Program-made: the position numbers and the translations under genes
The notes under the pieces: model-generated
What the model saw: only the letters and a program-made list of their open reading frames with translations
What the model was told of the DNA's origin: nothing
The model's database searches: none
Shown here: one piece after another, positions 25,756-35,240 of the stretch
How positions within the stretch are numbered: the first letter of the stretch is position 1
Layout of the letters: the number at the start of each line of letters is the position of its first letter
Source: Shewanella sp. SR44-3
GTDB lineage: Bacteria; Pseudomonadota; Gammaproteobacteria; Enterobacterales; Shewanellaceae
Length of the DNA: 43,872 nt
Assembly: GCF_014163735.1 (NCBI RefSeq)
Contig: NZ_JACJDV010000031.1
Coordinates: 1 to 43,872 of the forward strand
Reading direction: 5' to 3'

Positions 25756-26871
25756 TTATTGCGAAAAACTGAACTCTGCTAGCACATCAGCCACGATAGC
25801 TCCGCGCCACCCTGTCAGCAATAATGGCATAGCCGTGGTTTTACCTTGCCATAACCACAATAAAAACTCATGAATAAGGCGTTTAGAGCCTAAAAATTCT
25901 ACCGGCACTTCTAACTCTTCACACAGTTCAGTGATGGTATTTTTTATTTCTTTAAAGGTCGACTTATAGCCAGGCTTTAATGCGATAACATCGAGTTGTT
26001 CAGGTAAATTATCAAGATCTGCGGTGGCTAAAATACGGATAAGATCGCGACCGTGAATACGCTTTTCTTGCTCAGTTAGTTCACTCATGCGATTAAGTTC
26101 AGCAATGCTGCTCGGCTGTTTCTTAGCTAGAGCAATTAAGGCATGATCTTTCACCACAAAGCCTAAAGCCAAATCTTTAGCTAAGGCTTTCTCTAGACGC
26201 CATTTACTCATCACTTTCAAATACGCTAATTGATCAGGCAATAACTGGAAAGCATTCTTTACTTTGATGTAAGCGCTCTCCCCATCTGGCAACGACAACC
26301 TATCTTCAGTCATGCGCAGGCCTTCTTCAAGTAGCCAGTCCACGCGGCCATTAGCATTAAGCTTTTCAAGCAACAGAGGATAAAGACGATATAAATAGAA
26401 TACATCGTTAGCGGCATACTGCAGCTGGGCCTCAGAAAGCGGACGCTTCATCCAGTCCGTGCGCGACTCACCTTTGTCTATCTCAACATTTAAGCACTCT
26501 TGAACCAATTTGGCATAGCCTAGCCCATGGCCTAATCCTGCTAAACTGGCCGCAATTTGGCTATCAAACAAAGGCGCTGGTTGACAATTGCCATAGTGAG
26601 CAAAGACCTCTAAATCCTCACTGCAAGAATGCACTAATTTAGTAATATGAGGTGCAATTAACAACTGCCAAAAAGGGGATAAATCTTCAATCGCGACCGG
26701 ATCGATTAAGGCTAATGTCTTGCCATCATAAGCTTGGATCAATCCCAATCTTGCATAATAGGTGCGAGTGCGCACAAACTCAGTATCAAGGACTAATAAA
26801 GGGCTAGATTGGTACTGTTCAACAAGTGCCCGTAAGCTGGCATCGTCACTGATATATTCGAAAGCTAACAA
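25756..26871 (-). CDS. rnd: Ribonuclease D
   Basis: 371 residues from a probable TTG start at 26871, preceded four bases away by GGAGAG; the longer reading from 26907 lacks a good Shine-Dalgarno. DEDD exonuclease motifs: DTEF at 29-32, HSCSEDLEVF and YAANDVFYLY, then an HRDC-type C-terminal part. It trims the 3' ends of tRNA precursors and small RNAs. E. coli rnd is also reported to use a UUG start important for its expression. Confidence 0.93.
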   Translation of the reverse strand: MLAFEYISDDASLRALVEQYQSSPLLVLDTEFVRTRTYYARLGLIQAYDGKTLALIDPVAIEDLSPFWQLLIAPHITKLVHSCSEDLEVFAHYGNCQPAPLFDSQIAASLAGLGHGLGYAKLVQECLNVEIDKGESRTDWMKRPLSEAQLQYAANDVFYLYRLYPLLLEKLNANGRVDWLLEEGLRMTEDRLSLPDGESAYIKVKNAFQLLPDQLAYLKVMSKWRLEKALAKDLALGFVVKDHALIALAKKQPSSIAELNRMSELTEQEKRIHGRDLIRILATADLDNLPEQLDVIALKPGYKSTFKEIKNTITELCEELEVPVEFLGSKRLIHEFLLWLWQGKTTAMPLLLTGWRGAIVADVLAEFSFSQ

Positions 26872-26954
26872 AATACTCTCCGCATAAAAACATAGGCTGT
26901 AAAACACTGACTGTATGGGTAAGGCCTTGGCGATGCATAATATTCCATTAAAAA

Positions 26955-26972
26955 AGCCGGCAATTGCCGGCT
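26955..26972 (-). terminator. Terminator of fadD
   Basis: Perfect palindrome AGCCGGCAATTGCCGGCT followed on the minus strand by TTTTT, 7 bp after the fadD stop. Confidence 0.9.
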
Positions 26973-26978
26973 GTTATT

Positions 26979-28652
26979 TTATGCTGTATTCGCTTCATCT
27001 CTGAGCTGACGGCGTAAAATTTTACCCACATTGGTTTTTGGTAATTCGTCTCTGAATTCTACCAGTTTAGGGACTTTATAGCCCGTTAAATGGTGACGAC
27101 AATGCTTAATTAGCTCATCTTCTGTCAATGATTTATCTTTAGCTACCACAAAAATCTTTACCAATTCACCGCTGGCGTCATTAGGCACGCCAACAGCAGC
27201 CACTTCAACCACTTTGGGATGCAAGGCAACCACATCTTCAACTTCATTAGGAAATACGTTAAAACCTGACACTAAAATCATGTCTTTTTTACGGTCAACA
27301 ATGAAAAAGAAGCCTTTTTCATCCATGTAGCCTATATCACCAGTGGACAGCCAGCCGTTGTTATCGATAACTTTCGCGGTTTCTTCTGGGCGTTGCCAAT
27401 AACCATCCATCACCTGTGGACCTTTAACAAACAGCTCGCCGCGTTCACCTTGGGCAAGTTCATTGCCAGCATCATCACGCACTTGGATCAAGGTTGAAGG
27501 TGCAGGAAAACCAATAGAGCCATTGTAACCACTCAAATTATACGGACAGCAAGTCACTAAAGGCGATGCCTCAGTTAGGCCATAACCTTCCAACAAACGG
27601 GTTTGGGTTATCGATTGCCACTTTTCAGCAACCGCTTTTTGAACCGCCATGCCCCCACCAATAGACAGTTTCAAACGAGAGAAATCCAAACTGGTGAAAT
27701 CACTATTATTCACTAGCGCATTAAATAAGGTATTCACCCCAGTTAAGGCCGTGAATGGGTATTTTTTCAGTTCTCCCACAAACGCAGGAATATCTCTTGG
27801 GTTGGTGATAAGTAGATTTTGGCTGCCTTTATGCAAAAATAACAAGCAGTTAACTGTTAACGCAAATATGTGATACAGCGGCAATGCAGTAACAACAAAT
27901 TCTTTGCCATCAGCCAAAGCAGGTGAGTAGGCACCATTAGCTTGCAACACGTTACTGACCACATTTTTATGAGACAACATCGCGCCTTTTGATACCCCAG
28001 TAGTCCCCCCTGTGTATTGTAAAAAGGCCAAGTCTTCGCTTTTTATCTCAGGTTTGATGTATTGCAGTCTGCGGCCTTTAGTTAACGAATCTCGAAATGA
28101 TAATGCATGAGGTAAATCATATTTAGGCACTAACTTTTTGATGTACTTCACCACGAAGTTAACTAACGTACGCTTAGGTGCACTTAGCTGATCCCCAAGG
28201 CGAGTAATAATAACCGATTCGACTGGGGTCTCACTCACCACCTCTTCCAAGGTTTTAGCAAAGTTCGATACCACAACTATGGCTTTCGCACCTGAATCCA
28301 CCAGTTGGTGCTTTAATTCACGCGGGGTATACAAAGGGTTGACGTTAACCACCACCATGCCAGCGCGAAGCACACCAAATAAAGCGATGGGGTATTGCAA
28401 TAAATTCGGCATCATCAAGGCGACACGATCGCCCTTACTGAGTTTAAGTTCATTTTGCAAATAGGCGGCAAAAGCGCGACTACGCTCTTCAAGTTTGCGA
28501 TAGGTGATGGTTGCACCCATATTGATAAACGCGGGTTGGTCAGCGTATTTAGACACTGCCGATTCAAACATGGTTACTAATGACGAAAAATGCTCAGGGT
28601 CAATTTCCGCTGGAACGTTTTCTGGCAAGTTATTAATCCAAGGCTTAATCAC
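26979..28652 (-). CDS. fadD: Long-chain fatty acid-CoA ligase FadD
   Basis: 557 residues, colinear with E. coli FadD. Adenylate-forming motifs: [12 protein letters not shown] near residue 213, [36 protein letters not shown], and the C-terminal Lys context [12 protein letters not shown]. It activates imported long-chain fatty acids at the inner face of the membrane using ATP and CoA. The product acyl-CoA is the FadR ligand, and fadR is about 8 kb away. GGAGAG precedes the ATG. Confidence 0.96.
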   Translation of the reverse strand: MIKPWINNLPENVPAEIDPEHFSSLVTMFESAVSKYADQPAFINMGATITYRKLEERSRAFAAYLQNELKLSKGDRVALMMPNLLQYPIALFGVLRAGMVVVNVNPLYTPRELKHQLVDSGAKAIVVVSNFAKTLEEVVSETPVESVIITRLGDQLSAPKRTLVNFVVKYIKKLVPKYDLPHALSFRDSLTKGRRLQYIKPEIKSEDLAFLQYTGGTTGVSKGAMLSHKNVVSNVLQANGAYSPALADGKEFVVTALPLYHIFALTVNCLLFLHKGSQNLLITNPRDIPAFVGELKKYPFTALTGVNTLFNALVNNSDFTSLDFSRLKLSIGGGMAVQKAVAEKWQSITQTRLLEGYGLTEASPLVTCCPYNLSGYNGSIGFPAPSTLIQVRDDAGNELAQGERGELFVKGPQVMDGYWQRPEETAKVIDNNGWLSTGDIGYMDEKGFFFIVDRKKDMILVSGFNVFPNEVEDVVALHPKVVEVAAVGVPNDASGELVKIFVVAKDKSLTEDELIKHCRHHLTGYKVPKLVEFRDELPKTNVGKILRRQLRDEANTA

Positions 28653-28860
28653 TTGTCTCTCCTAATGTCACCGCCCTGACACTTTGTTCTGTCAGCAGAC
28701 GTAAATGAGTGGTAAGTCCGCGCCAAGGATAATGCTATTTTAGGTCGTTATTAGGCTGACGCAGTGTTGTTATTATTTGTAATCTGGGTCACGGCTTTAA
28801 TCATACGGCCGTTTTAATTTGTGCCCATAATCACATAAATAGATAAAAAACTCTAGTGAT

Positions 28861-29784
28861 TTATCTATGGATAAAATCAGAAATCGCAGCTGCAACCCCA
28901 GTGGCATTGCCCATATGAAGATGATGATCCCCCTTTAGCTGCACTTGTTTGGCATTATCAAACCACTTAGCCATAGTCTGTGTTTGTTGCTTGAGTTGCT
29001 CGAAACCATTTTCACCCAGTAAAACTAAGCTTGGCGTATGGGTGCTGCTCATTAGGGCGTCGACTTGCTCGAAAGTAAATCGGTAGGCTGAATCCAGTTT
29101 AAGCCGTGGATCGCTACGCCATCGGTAACCATTAAGTGTTAATTCTGTATTTCGGGCCATTAATAGTTCACACCAAGGGACAGCTAAGCCTGTTAACCTG
29201 TGCCGAGCTTGGCTGAGTAATGCTAAATCGGGATGAAAATTTGTGGGTTTGTCACGATTAAGATTGAATTTTTTATGTTGCGCTATACTTTTTTGCAGTC
29301 TTATCTTGGCTTTCTCTACGGATTCAAACAGAGGCGCCAAGGCTTCAATCAATACTAACTGTGACACGTTATCGGGGAAACTGGCATTGTAAGCCGATGC
29401 AATAATCCCGCCTAACGAGTGCCCAAGTAGCAAGATCTTCTGCGTCTTATCTCCTTGCTGAAGGTGTTCAATCAACACATCTAAATCATATATATAATCA
29501 ATCCAGTGCAGCGGATAAGCCCCTTTTCTGTGTTCCGATAAGCCATGACCTGGCCAATCGACAGCCAATAATTGAAACTCATCCAACAAACCATTATCGC
29601 TCATCGCTTCAGCCAATGGCGCAAAACTGTCAGCATTATCAAGCCAGCCATGCAAGGCTAAAATAATAGGCTTATCTGACATGCCGTAACGTTTAGCACC
29701 TAATTGAATATGTTCAAGCTGAAGCGTTAAGGACACTGATGTTAAAGCAGTAGATGTGGAATGTGCGGGCATTATCGACCCCAT
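28861..29784 (-). CDS. Alpha/beta-hydrolase
   Basis: 307 residues. Oxyanion motif LALHGWLDNADSF, DWPGHGLSEHR, nucleophile elbow GHSLGG and a late GDHHLHM with the probable catalytic His; VLLGENGFE lies before it. This is the MEST/YbfF-like group of soluble hydrolases. The substrate cannot be told from sequence. ATG 29784 or 29772 may be used. It is on the same strand as fadD, 208 bp upstream, with no evidence of co-transcription. Confidence 0.85.
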   Translation of the reverse strand: MGSIMPAHSTSTALTSVSLTLQLEHIQLGAKRYGMSDKPIILALHGWLDNADSFAPLAEAMSDNGLLDEFQLLAVDWPGHGLSEHRKGAYPLHWIDYIYDLDVLIEHLQQGDKTQKILLLGHSLGGIIASAYNASFPDNVSQLVLIEALAPLFESVEKAKIRLQKSIAQHKKFNLNRDKPTNFHPDLALLSQARHRLTGLAVPWCELLMARNTELTLNGYRWRSDPRLKLDSAYRFTFEQVDALMSSTHTPSLVLLGENGFEQLKQQTQTMAKWFDNAKQVQLKGDHHLHMGNATGVAAAISDFIHR

Positions 29785-29883
29785 AGTTATGCAGTGATGG
29801 GACAGCGAATAGACGTTTATGCAGACTCATACAGAGGTAAAGCAGTGGCTAACCCAGAGACAGTGTTAACCACTTGCTTAGGT

Positions 29884-30753
29884 CTAACGTGCGACTTTAA
29901 TGAACTTCAAGGTCATACGGTCGCTCTCACCGATAGCCAGATACTTAGCTTTATCTTGGGCATCTAAGGCTAAACGAGGCGGCAAGGTCCACACGCCTTT
30001 AGGATGATCTTTAGTGTCTTTAGGATTAGCATTAACTTCAGAGCTGTCGGTTAAGCTAAAGCCCACTTTATTTGCCAAAGCGACCATAGCGGCTTGATCC
30101 ATATAACCTGATTCAGCTTTCATGCCAGGTTTGGCTCTGTGTTCAACCACACCAAAAGTGCCACCGGACTTAAGCACCTGATAAGCTGCAGTAAATACCC
30201 CTTCTAACTGATCTTGCATCGCCCAGTTATGTAGGTTTCTAAAGGTCAATACCACATCGGCAGACTCAGGCGTGCCCAAAGTTAAGCGCGAAGGAGGATC
30301 TAGCACCACATTGTGAACAGGTCCAAGCTGAGCTTTATTATCAGTTAACCACGCTTGATAGGCTTTACCCGCCTTAGCACGGAAATTATTCCCTGGGGTG
30401 TCTTGTTTAGGTTCAGTCTCAAATCCTGCGGCAACATAATGGCCTTGTTTCGCCAAATATGGCGCTAAAATTTCAGTATACCAACCAGTGCCAGGCCAGA
30501 GTTCTATCACGGTATCTGTAGGTTTTACATCAAAAAAAGCTAAGGTTTCTGCGGGGTGACGGTATTGATCGCGTAAAGTATTGTCTTTTTTCCTGACGCT
30601 GCTATTCACCGCCGCCATAAGTTGAGTATTGACGTTCACGCCTTGAGTTGCGGCAGTTAAATGGCCGTCAGCATGAGCCATAGTTGCGGTGCTGATAAGC
30701 CCAAGTAGGACTCCCATTGCAGCTAGGGTTAATGTGTTCGATGTAATATTCAT
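29884..30753 (-). CDS. Predicted exported class I SAM-methyltransferase-like protein
   Basis: 289 residues. The N-terminus (NTLTLAAMGVLLGLISTATMAHA) is a clear Sec signal peptide with an AHA cleavage site. The mature part has the methyltransferase motif I-like VIELWPGTGWYTEILAPYL, and later DVVLTFRNLHNW and GGTFGVVEHR. This matches a known group of secreted predicted methyltransferases (COG4798). SAM is not normally present in the periplasm, so the activity is doubtful. AAGGA precedes the ATG. Confidence 0.82.
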   Translation of the reverse strand: MNITSNTLTLAAMGVLLGLISTATMAHADGHLTAATQGVNVNTQLMAAVNSSVRKKDNTLRDQYRHPAETLAFFDVKPTDTVIELWPGTGWYTEILAPYLAKQGHYVAAGFETEPKQDTPGNNFRAKAGKAYQAWLTDNKAQLGPVHNVVLDPPSRLTLGTPESADVVLTFRNLHNWAMQDQLEGVFTAAYQVLKSGGTFGVVEHRAKPGMKAESGYMDQAAMVALANKVGFSLTDSSEVNANPKDTKDHPKGVWTLPPRLALDAQDKAKYLAIGESDRMTLKFIKVAR

Positions 30754-30868
30754 TATTTATCCTTAAAAACCATTCCAAAAATCATCTGTGTATAAAATTG
30801 GCCCCATGATTCATTACAGCAAGCTAACCACTCGCTTAGCACTTTCACTATTTTTGTGCTGTTCGCTA

Positions 30869-31552
30869 TTATTGCTGTTTTTGATTATGACGACTCACAC
30901 TAGACCAGCAAAACCATAAAATTGTTGCACTTGAAGCAAGCCAGACCAATACCCACAATCCAGCCGGGATCCAAGTAAGGTCGGCAAGTTTAACCGCATC
31001 TCCTTGATCGCTTAGGCCAAATAGCACCATAGGACTTGCCATGGCATTGAGAATAACCATCAAACCTAACATGCGTAGCAAGGACTGTAAACCAGCCCAG
31101 TTTGGTAATTTAAGCGGCAGTAAGAACAGTATTAACAAACTGAAAAGAATTACAATTGTGAGTAAATCTCTAGCCCAAAGCACCAAAGACATCAAGACGC
31201 AAAAGCCCAATATCCCAAGGCTTGCTCTGGCTTTGATCCTTGAGTTTGCTAAAGAAAAAATTAACCAGCCCCACAACGCTGCACCAAAGTAACCGGCAAA
31301 TGCCGTCACCACTTGACTGCCCCCTTGAGTGAAACAAAGTCCTGCGCCATTGGGGAACAACTGAATATGACTTACGGCCCCCCCCGTTAATAGGGCGCCA
31401 ACACCATGAGAAACTTCATGAAAATAACTTTCCAGCCACTTAAAAGGCACACTAAGATAAGGCACACGAGTCATTACGAAGGCGGTGATTAATTCGAACA
31501 AAAAACGCGAACGGCTGGGGATAACGCTAATAGCAGGGCCAACATCAGGCAT
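30869..31552 (-). CDS. M50-type membrane metallopeptidase-like protein
   Basis: 227 residues with about five to six hydrophobic segments. The zinc motif HEVSH (HExxH) lies in WLESYFHEVSHGVGALLTGG, the arrangement seen in M50B-like proteins. The usual third ligand is not obvious, so activity is uncertain. Its ATG lies within the end of the upstream gene (8-bp overlap), suggesting translational coupling. Substrate unknown. Confidence 0.75.
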   Translation of the reverse strand: MPDVGPAISVIPSRSRFLFELITAFVMTRVPYLSVPFKWLESYFHEVSHGVGALLTGGAVSHIQLFPNGAGLCFTQGGSQVVTAFAGYFGAALWGWLIFSLANSRIKARASLGILGFCVLMSLVLWARDLLTIVILFSLLILFLLPLKLPNWAGLQSLLRMLGLMVILNAMASPMVLFGLSDQGDAVKLADLTWIPAGLWVLVWLASSATILWFCWSSVSRHNQKQQ

Positions 31553-31886
31553 AAAGGTCGATACCTACCATTTGTTGAATTTCATCACGTTTAGCGGCAT
31601 GTTGAGTGTTTAAATAACTGGCGATGGCCCCTTGTTGAGTACGAGTGTTGTTATCGTATTCAAGCTTTGCATCCCGCTTGAGTTGCATCATGGCTAACTC
31701 ATCTGAGCTTAACGCTTGGGGCTGAGTTTCACTTTGCAAAACCTGAGGCGCTGCGTCATTACTGGTCTGAGGTGGCAACAACACATTTTCAACCGCTGGA
31801 ACAGTAGGCGCAGCCGGTCGATTAGCCGCAACCGCTTGGCTGAGACTAGACTGGGGAACAGAAATAGTATGTAAATTTGCCTGCAT
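31545..31886 (-). CDS. Small conserved hypothetical protein
   Basis: 113 residues, no recognised domain. Residues 20-60 are Pro/Ala/Gln-rich and probably disordered. The C-terminal ~50 residues (SSDELAMMQLKRDAKLEYDNNTRTQQ and on) are helical and may mediate binding. It overlaps the M50-type gene by 8 bp, so a functional link is likely but unproven. Confidence 0.65.
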   Translation of the reverse strand: MQANLHTISVPQSSLSQAVAANRPAAPTVPAVENVLLPPQTSNDAAPQVLQSETQPQALSSDELAMMQLKRDAKLEYDNNTRTQQGAIASYLNTQHAAKRDEIQQMVGIDLYA

Positions 31887-31995
31887 CTTCTCGCCTAGGT
31901 TCGCACAGCCTTAATCATCCAATAGATCACGCTATAACTCAAAATAGACATAGCTCAGAAAATATAGCAGTAAAATATGCCTAAAACACGCACAT

Positions 31996-32700
31996 TTATT
32001 CACGACCGGGTAATTTCTTCCACGTCACAGTATCTCGCAGATACACAGGGGCTAAATCATCCACACTTGTGGTCTGCCCTGCAGTTATGCCCACTTGAGC
32101 TAAGGTTAACATGGCACGCGCATCGGGGAAATTCACTTCAATTAAGCGCTCAATGTTACCTAAGTTAAGCAACTGAGGATATGCATCAAACCCAGTGCCG
32201 CAGGCCTGAGTCTCGTGACTGTTATCCAAAGTAAATTCAACTAAGTCAGGTGAACTGACTTGCTCTTTCCCCACTAAAACTGCAATGCCATTGGCATCCA
32301 CAAATTGCGCCCAATAGACTTCATTCATGCGCGCATCGATGGCGCACAACACTTGCTTAGCACCATGTTCATTAATAGCCATTTGTGCCATGGCTGCCAG
32401 TGTGGAAATACCTATCACTGGCAAATCTTGCCCTAACGCTAACCCTTGAGTCATGCTGGTACAAATGCGAATACCGGTAAAGCTCCCAGGACCGCGGCCG
32501 TAAGCGATGACGTCCAGTGAAGCCAAATTCACGCCCGCCTCTTTTAACACTTCATCTATCATGGGCAGTAAACGCTGGCTGTGCTCCCTAGGGGCATCAG
32601 CGATGCGAGAAAACACTTGGCCCTGATAACTCAGTGCAGCAGAGCAAGATTCGGTGCAGGTGTCTAAGGCTAGAATGCTTGAGGTTATTTGTGTCGTCAT
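31996..32700 (-). CDS. tsaB: tRNA threonylcarbamoyladenosine protein TsaB
   Basis: 234 residues from ATG 32700 (a TTG at 32709 would add three). ASKHA-fold features: ILALDTCTESCSAAL, YGRGPGSFTGIRI, CAIDARMNEVYWA. TsaB is the partner and activator of TsaD in t6A37 formation on ANN-decoding tRNAs and is normally essential. It lies 44 bp downstream of yoaA on the same strand, as in many gammaproteobacteria. Confidence 0.94.
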   Translation of the reverse strand: MTTQITSSILALDTCTESCSAALSYQGQVFSRIADAPREHSQRLLPMIDEVLKEAGVNLASLDVIAYGRGPGSFTGIRICTSMTQGLALGQDLPVIGISTLAAMAQMAINEHGAKQVLCAIDARMNEVYWAQFVDANGIAVLVGKEQVSSPDLVEFTLDNSHETQACGTGFDAYPQLLNLGNIERLIEVNFPDARAMLTLAQVGITAGQTTSVDDLAPVYLRDTVTWKKLPGRE

Positions 32701-32744
32701 GAAAACCAAATCTAAAAAATACTAATAATGGCGCTAATGATAAC

Positions 32745-34634
32745 TTATGGGATCTGTTTTAAGAAGTGCAGCGCCTTATCTAAATCCCGCGTGCGGCTCA
32801 TTGGCGGTAAAGACAGCACAAAAGCTTGCCCATAAGCACGGTTGACGATGCGATTGTCACACAAGATGAGCACCCCTGCGTCCCTTTCATCGCGAATAAG
32901 CCGCCCAACGCCTTGCTTGAGGCTTATCACAGCTTGGGGCAATGAAATATGGCTAAAAGGATCAAGCCCTTGGCGCTCAGCATTGGCAGCTCTTGCGCGG
33001 TACAAGGTATCATCTGGCTGCACAAAGGGTAATTTATCTATGATGACGCAACTTAAATTCCTGCCGCGCACATCCACCCCTTCCCAAAAGCTCTGAGTAC
33101 CCAGTAACACCGCATTGCCTAACAGTTTAAATTTATCCAATAAATGTTGCTTACTGCCTTGCCCTTGCACTAATAAGGGATAATTCACCCGCGCTCTAAG
33201 TAATACAGCAACCTGTTCTAACATCTGATGACTGGTAAATAGCACAAAAGTGCGTCCTTTGGCGGCATTAATGGCAGGCACGCAAATATCCACCAGCTGC
33301 TTGGCTGTTTGCGACCCTTGGGCAGATTTAGCTAAATGCCGCGGCACACAAAAAAGTGCCTGTTTTGGGTAATCGAACGGGCTGTCCATAATGAGTTGCC
33401 TCGCCTTAGCCTGACCAATTTGCTTGCAAAAGTGCCCTAAGGAGCGCTCCATCTGCAGGGTCGCCGAGGTGAAAATCCAGCGTGTATCGGTTGCAAATAA
33501 ACTCTGGCATTGTTTAGCCACATCTATGGGTGAAATACTTAACATGGCGCCGCCACGATTGAGTGCCACGCTGTAGGCCGCTTGCACGTCATTACATTCA
33601 AAAAAGGCGGCAAGTTTTGGCGTAAGCGCTTGCAGGTGCTCAACGGCAAGATCAAGCGCTGCACTTCGCCCTAGATGATGTAAAAGCAGTTGACTTATTT
33701 GAGTTAACGCCGACAACAATGCCCATGATAGCTGAGATATTACTTTATCTTTTAAGGCATTACGCCAATCTGTTAGTTGAGATTGATTAAGGGCTGCAAG
33801 CCATTGGCTGAGTGCATGTCCCGCTTGCTGGCAACACTCACTGATTTGAATCGTGTCCCCTAGCTCTTGGCGCTGAATGTCCATCACATGAGCCAGCAAA
33901 CTGGTAATCTGTTTAGTTGAAAACTGTTGGCCAAAATAGCGAATGCTGATATCCGGCAATTGATGGGCTTCATCGAATATCACAATATCTGCATCAGGCA
34001 GTATCTCTGCAAAACCGGTATCTTTAAGCAGTTTATCGGCAAAAAATAAATGATGATTAACCACAATAACCTTGGCCTCCATGGCTCTGAGACGGGCTTT
34101 ACGGGTAAAGCAGGCTTCATAATGGCCACAGTGACTGCCAGTGCAGCTTTCTTTTGTGCTCACCACGGTTTCAATCACATTACTGTGCTCTGGCACTGTG
34201 GTTAAATTGCCGATATCACCGTCCTTGGTTACGCTGGCCCACTGGGAAATTTTCAGTAAATGATCCAGCGCCTGCTCGCTATTGCGACTGGCATATTCCA
34301 TGGCTTGCTGTAAACGCAGCTGGCACAAATAATTGCTGCGCCCTTTGAGCAAGGCGAGCTTAGGGTGCAATTTCAGCATGGTAAGTAGTGCGGGTAAATC
34401 TTTATAAAACAATTGATCTTGAAGGTTTTTACTGCCTGTACTTAGCAGCACTTGTTTGCCACTCAGGAGCGCGGGGATAAGATAAGCAAAGGTTTTACCC
34501 ACCCCAGTGCCCGCTTCTACCACCAAATTTTGCTTGTGCTCTATCGCCTCACACACAGCCAGCGCCATATCGATTTGGATCTGACGGCTACGGTATTTAA
34601 GCACGTGGCGAGACAAGGCACCGTTTGGCCCCAT
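32745..34634 (-). CDS. yoaA: DinG/XPD-family ATP-dependent helicase YoaA
   Basis: 629 residues from ATG 34634 (an in-frame TTG at 34682 would add 16). Motif I EAGTGVGKT, four cysteines for an Fe-S cluster (YLC, then the CTGSHCGHYEAC cluster), DEAH box FDEAHQLP, SATL, and motif VI QGVGRLIRD. In E. coli YoaA works with HolC in repair of stalled replication forks. Located between tsaB and the his leader region. Confidence 0.93.
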   Translation of the reverse strand: MGPNGALSRHVLKYRSRQIQIDMALAVCEAIEHKQNLVVEAGTGVGKTFAYLIPALLSGKQVLLSTGSKNLQDQLFYKDLPALLTMLKLHPKLALLKGRSNYLCQLRLQQAMEYASRNSEQALDHLLKISQWASVTKDGDIGNLTTVPEHSNVIETVVSTKESCTGSHCGHYEACFTRKARLRAMEAKVIVVNHHLFFADKLLKDTGFAEILPDADIVIFDEAHQLPDISIRYFGQQFSTKQITSLLAHVMDIQRQELGDTIQISECCQQAGHALSQWLAALNQSQLTDWRNALKDKVISQLSWALLSALTQISQLLLHHLGRSAALDLAVEHLQALTPKLAAFFECNDVQAAYSVALNRGGAMLSISPIDVAKQCQSLFATDTRWIFTSATLQMERSLGHFCKQIGQAKARQLIMDSPFDYPKQALFCVPRHLAKSAQGSQTAKQLVDICVPAINAAKGRTFVLFTSHQMLEQVAVLLRARVNYPLLVQGQGSKQHLLDKFKLLGNAVLLGTQSFWEGVDVRGRNLSCVIIDKLPFVQPDDTLYRARAANAERQGLDPFSHISLPQAVISLKQGVGRLIRDERDAGVLILCDNRIVNRAYGQAFVLSLPPMSRTRDLDKALHFLKQIP

Positions 34635-34975
34635 GACCGCTGACACTTGTGATAAAAGATGTGAAGCCAAGATAACTACCAATAAACAATATTGGCGTCA
34701 TTATGCTTAAGTTAGCGGTAAACTGCCAATCGCTTTGCTCATTTTGGCTTAATGCGAGTAGGCCATATGGCAAAGTTTGGCTTAATGCGAGTAGGCCATA
34801 TGGCAAAGTGAAAATCATTCATGTTAACGCCTTAATAATAAAAAGCTCGTCATCAGCTATTGCATTCAAAAAAAAATCGGGTTAGTGTCTTAACTCAGTT
34901 ATGGAACTGCCATTTAATCGCAGGCCATAAAACAACGAATTTAAATAATTAATAAATAGCCAAAGCGAGCATCCC
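34635..34975. other. Non-coding stretch between yoaA and his leader
   Basis: Contains the promoter side of yoaA and of the his operon, plus a perfect tandem duplication (34743-34808). No gene supported. Confidence 0.5.
34743..34808. repeat. 33-bp perfect tandem duplication containing a palindrome
   Basis: Two identical 33-bp units (34743-34775, 34776-34808), each beginning TTTGGCTTAATGCGAGTAGG and carrying the palindrome GCCATATGGC. It lies about 110 bp upstream of yoaA. There are only two units and no spacers. Confidence 0.9.
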
Positions 34976-35023
34976 ATGAACTTACTGAAGACTAGCATGC
35001 ACCATCATCACCCTATGCGGTAG
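34976..35023 (+). CDS. hisL: his operon leader peptide
   Basis: 15 codons reading MNLLKTSMHHHHPMR, with four consecutive His codons (CAC CAT CAT CAC), just upstream of an attenuator and hisG. The run of His codons is the sensor: ribosome stalling when His-tRNA is scarce lets an antiterminator form. E. coli HisL has seven His, so this version is shorter. The ORF is too small for ordinary gene callers. Confidence 0.9.
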   Translation: MNLLKTSMHHHHPMR

Positions 35024-35116
35024 CCTTCGGATGCTTACTGCCGAAGGACTGTATCCTTCTGGCGGTGATATATTTATATAACACAAAACCCCTGGAAGGA
35101 ATTTCAGGGGTTTTTT
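35024..35116 (+). promoter_or_regulatory. his attenuator (alternative stems and terminator)
   Basis: CCTTCGG (35024-35030) pairs with CCGAAGG (35041-35047). CCTTC (35055-35059) can pair with GAAGG near 35095-35099. The terminator is AAAACCCCTG (35085-35094) / CAGGGG (35105-35110) followed by six T. This is the classic leader layout controlling hisGDCBHAFIE by His-tRNA supply. Confidence 0.88.
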
Positions 35117-35240
35117 GCTATCTGGTGTCAAAAATAACATCGCCAATAGCCCATAAAGCCCCTCAAATAAATGATTTAGCACGATTCATAAGCAACAACT
35201 TATAAATAGCTTTTAACTAATTTACTTGAAGGACAACACT

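Noticed and set aside
28700..28735. Possible FadR site upstream of fadD (GTGGTAAGTCC)
   Set aside because: Only partial agreement with the consensus and no symmetric second half.
29761..29967. Plus-strand open frame of 68 codons
   Set aside because: Mostly overlaps the ends of two well-supported minus-strand genes and has no family features.
34743..34808. CRISPR-like repeat
   Set aside because: Two head-to-tail units with no spacers and no cas genes; it is a simple tandem duplication.
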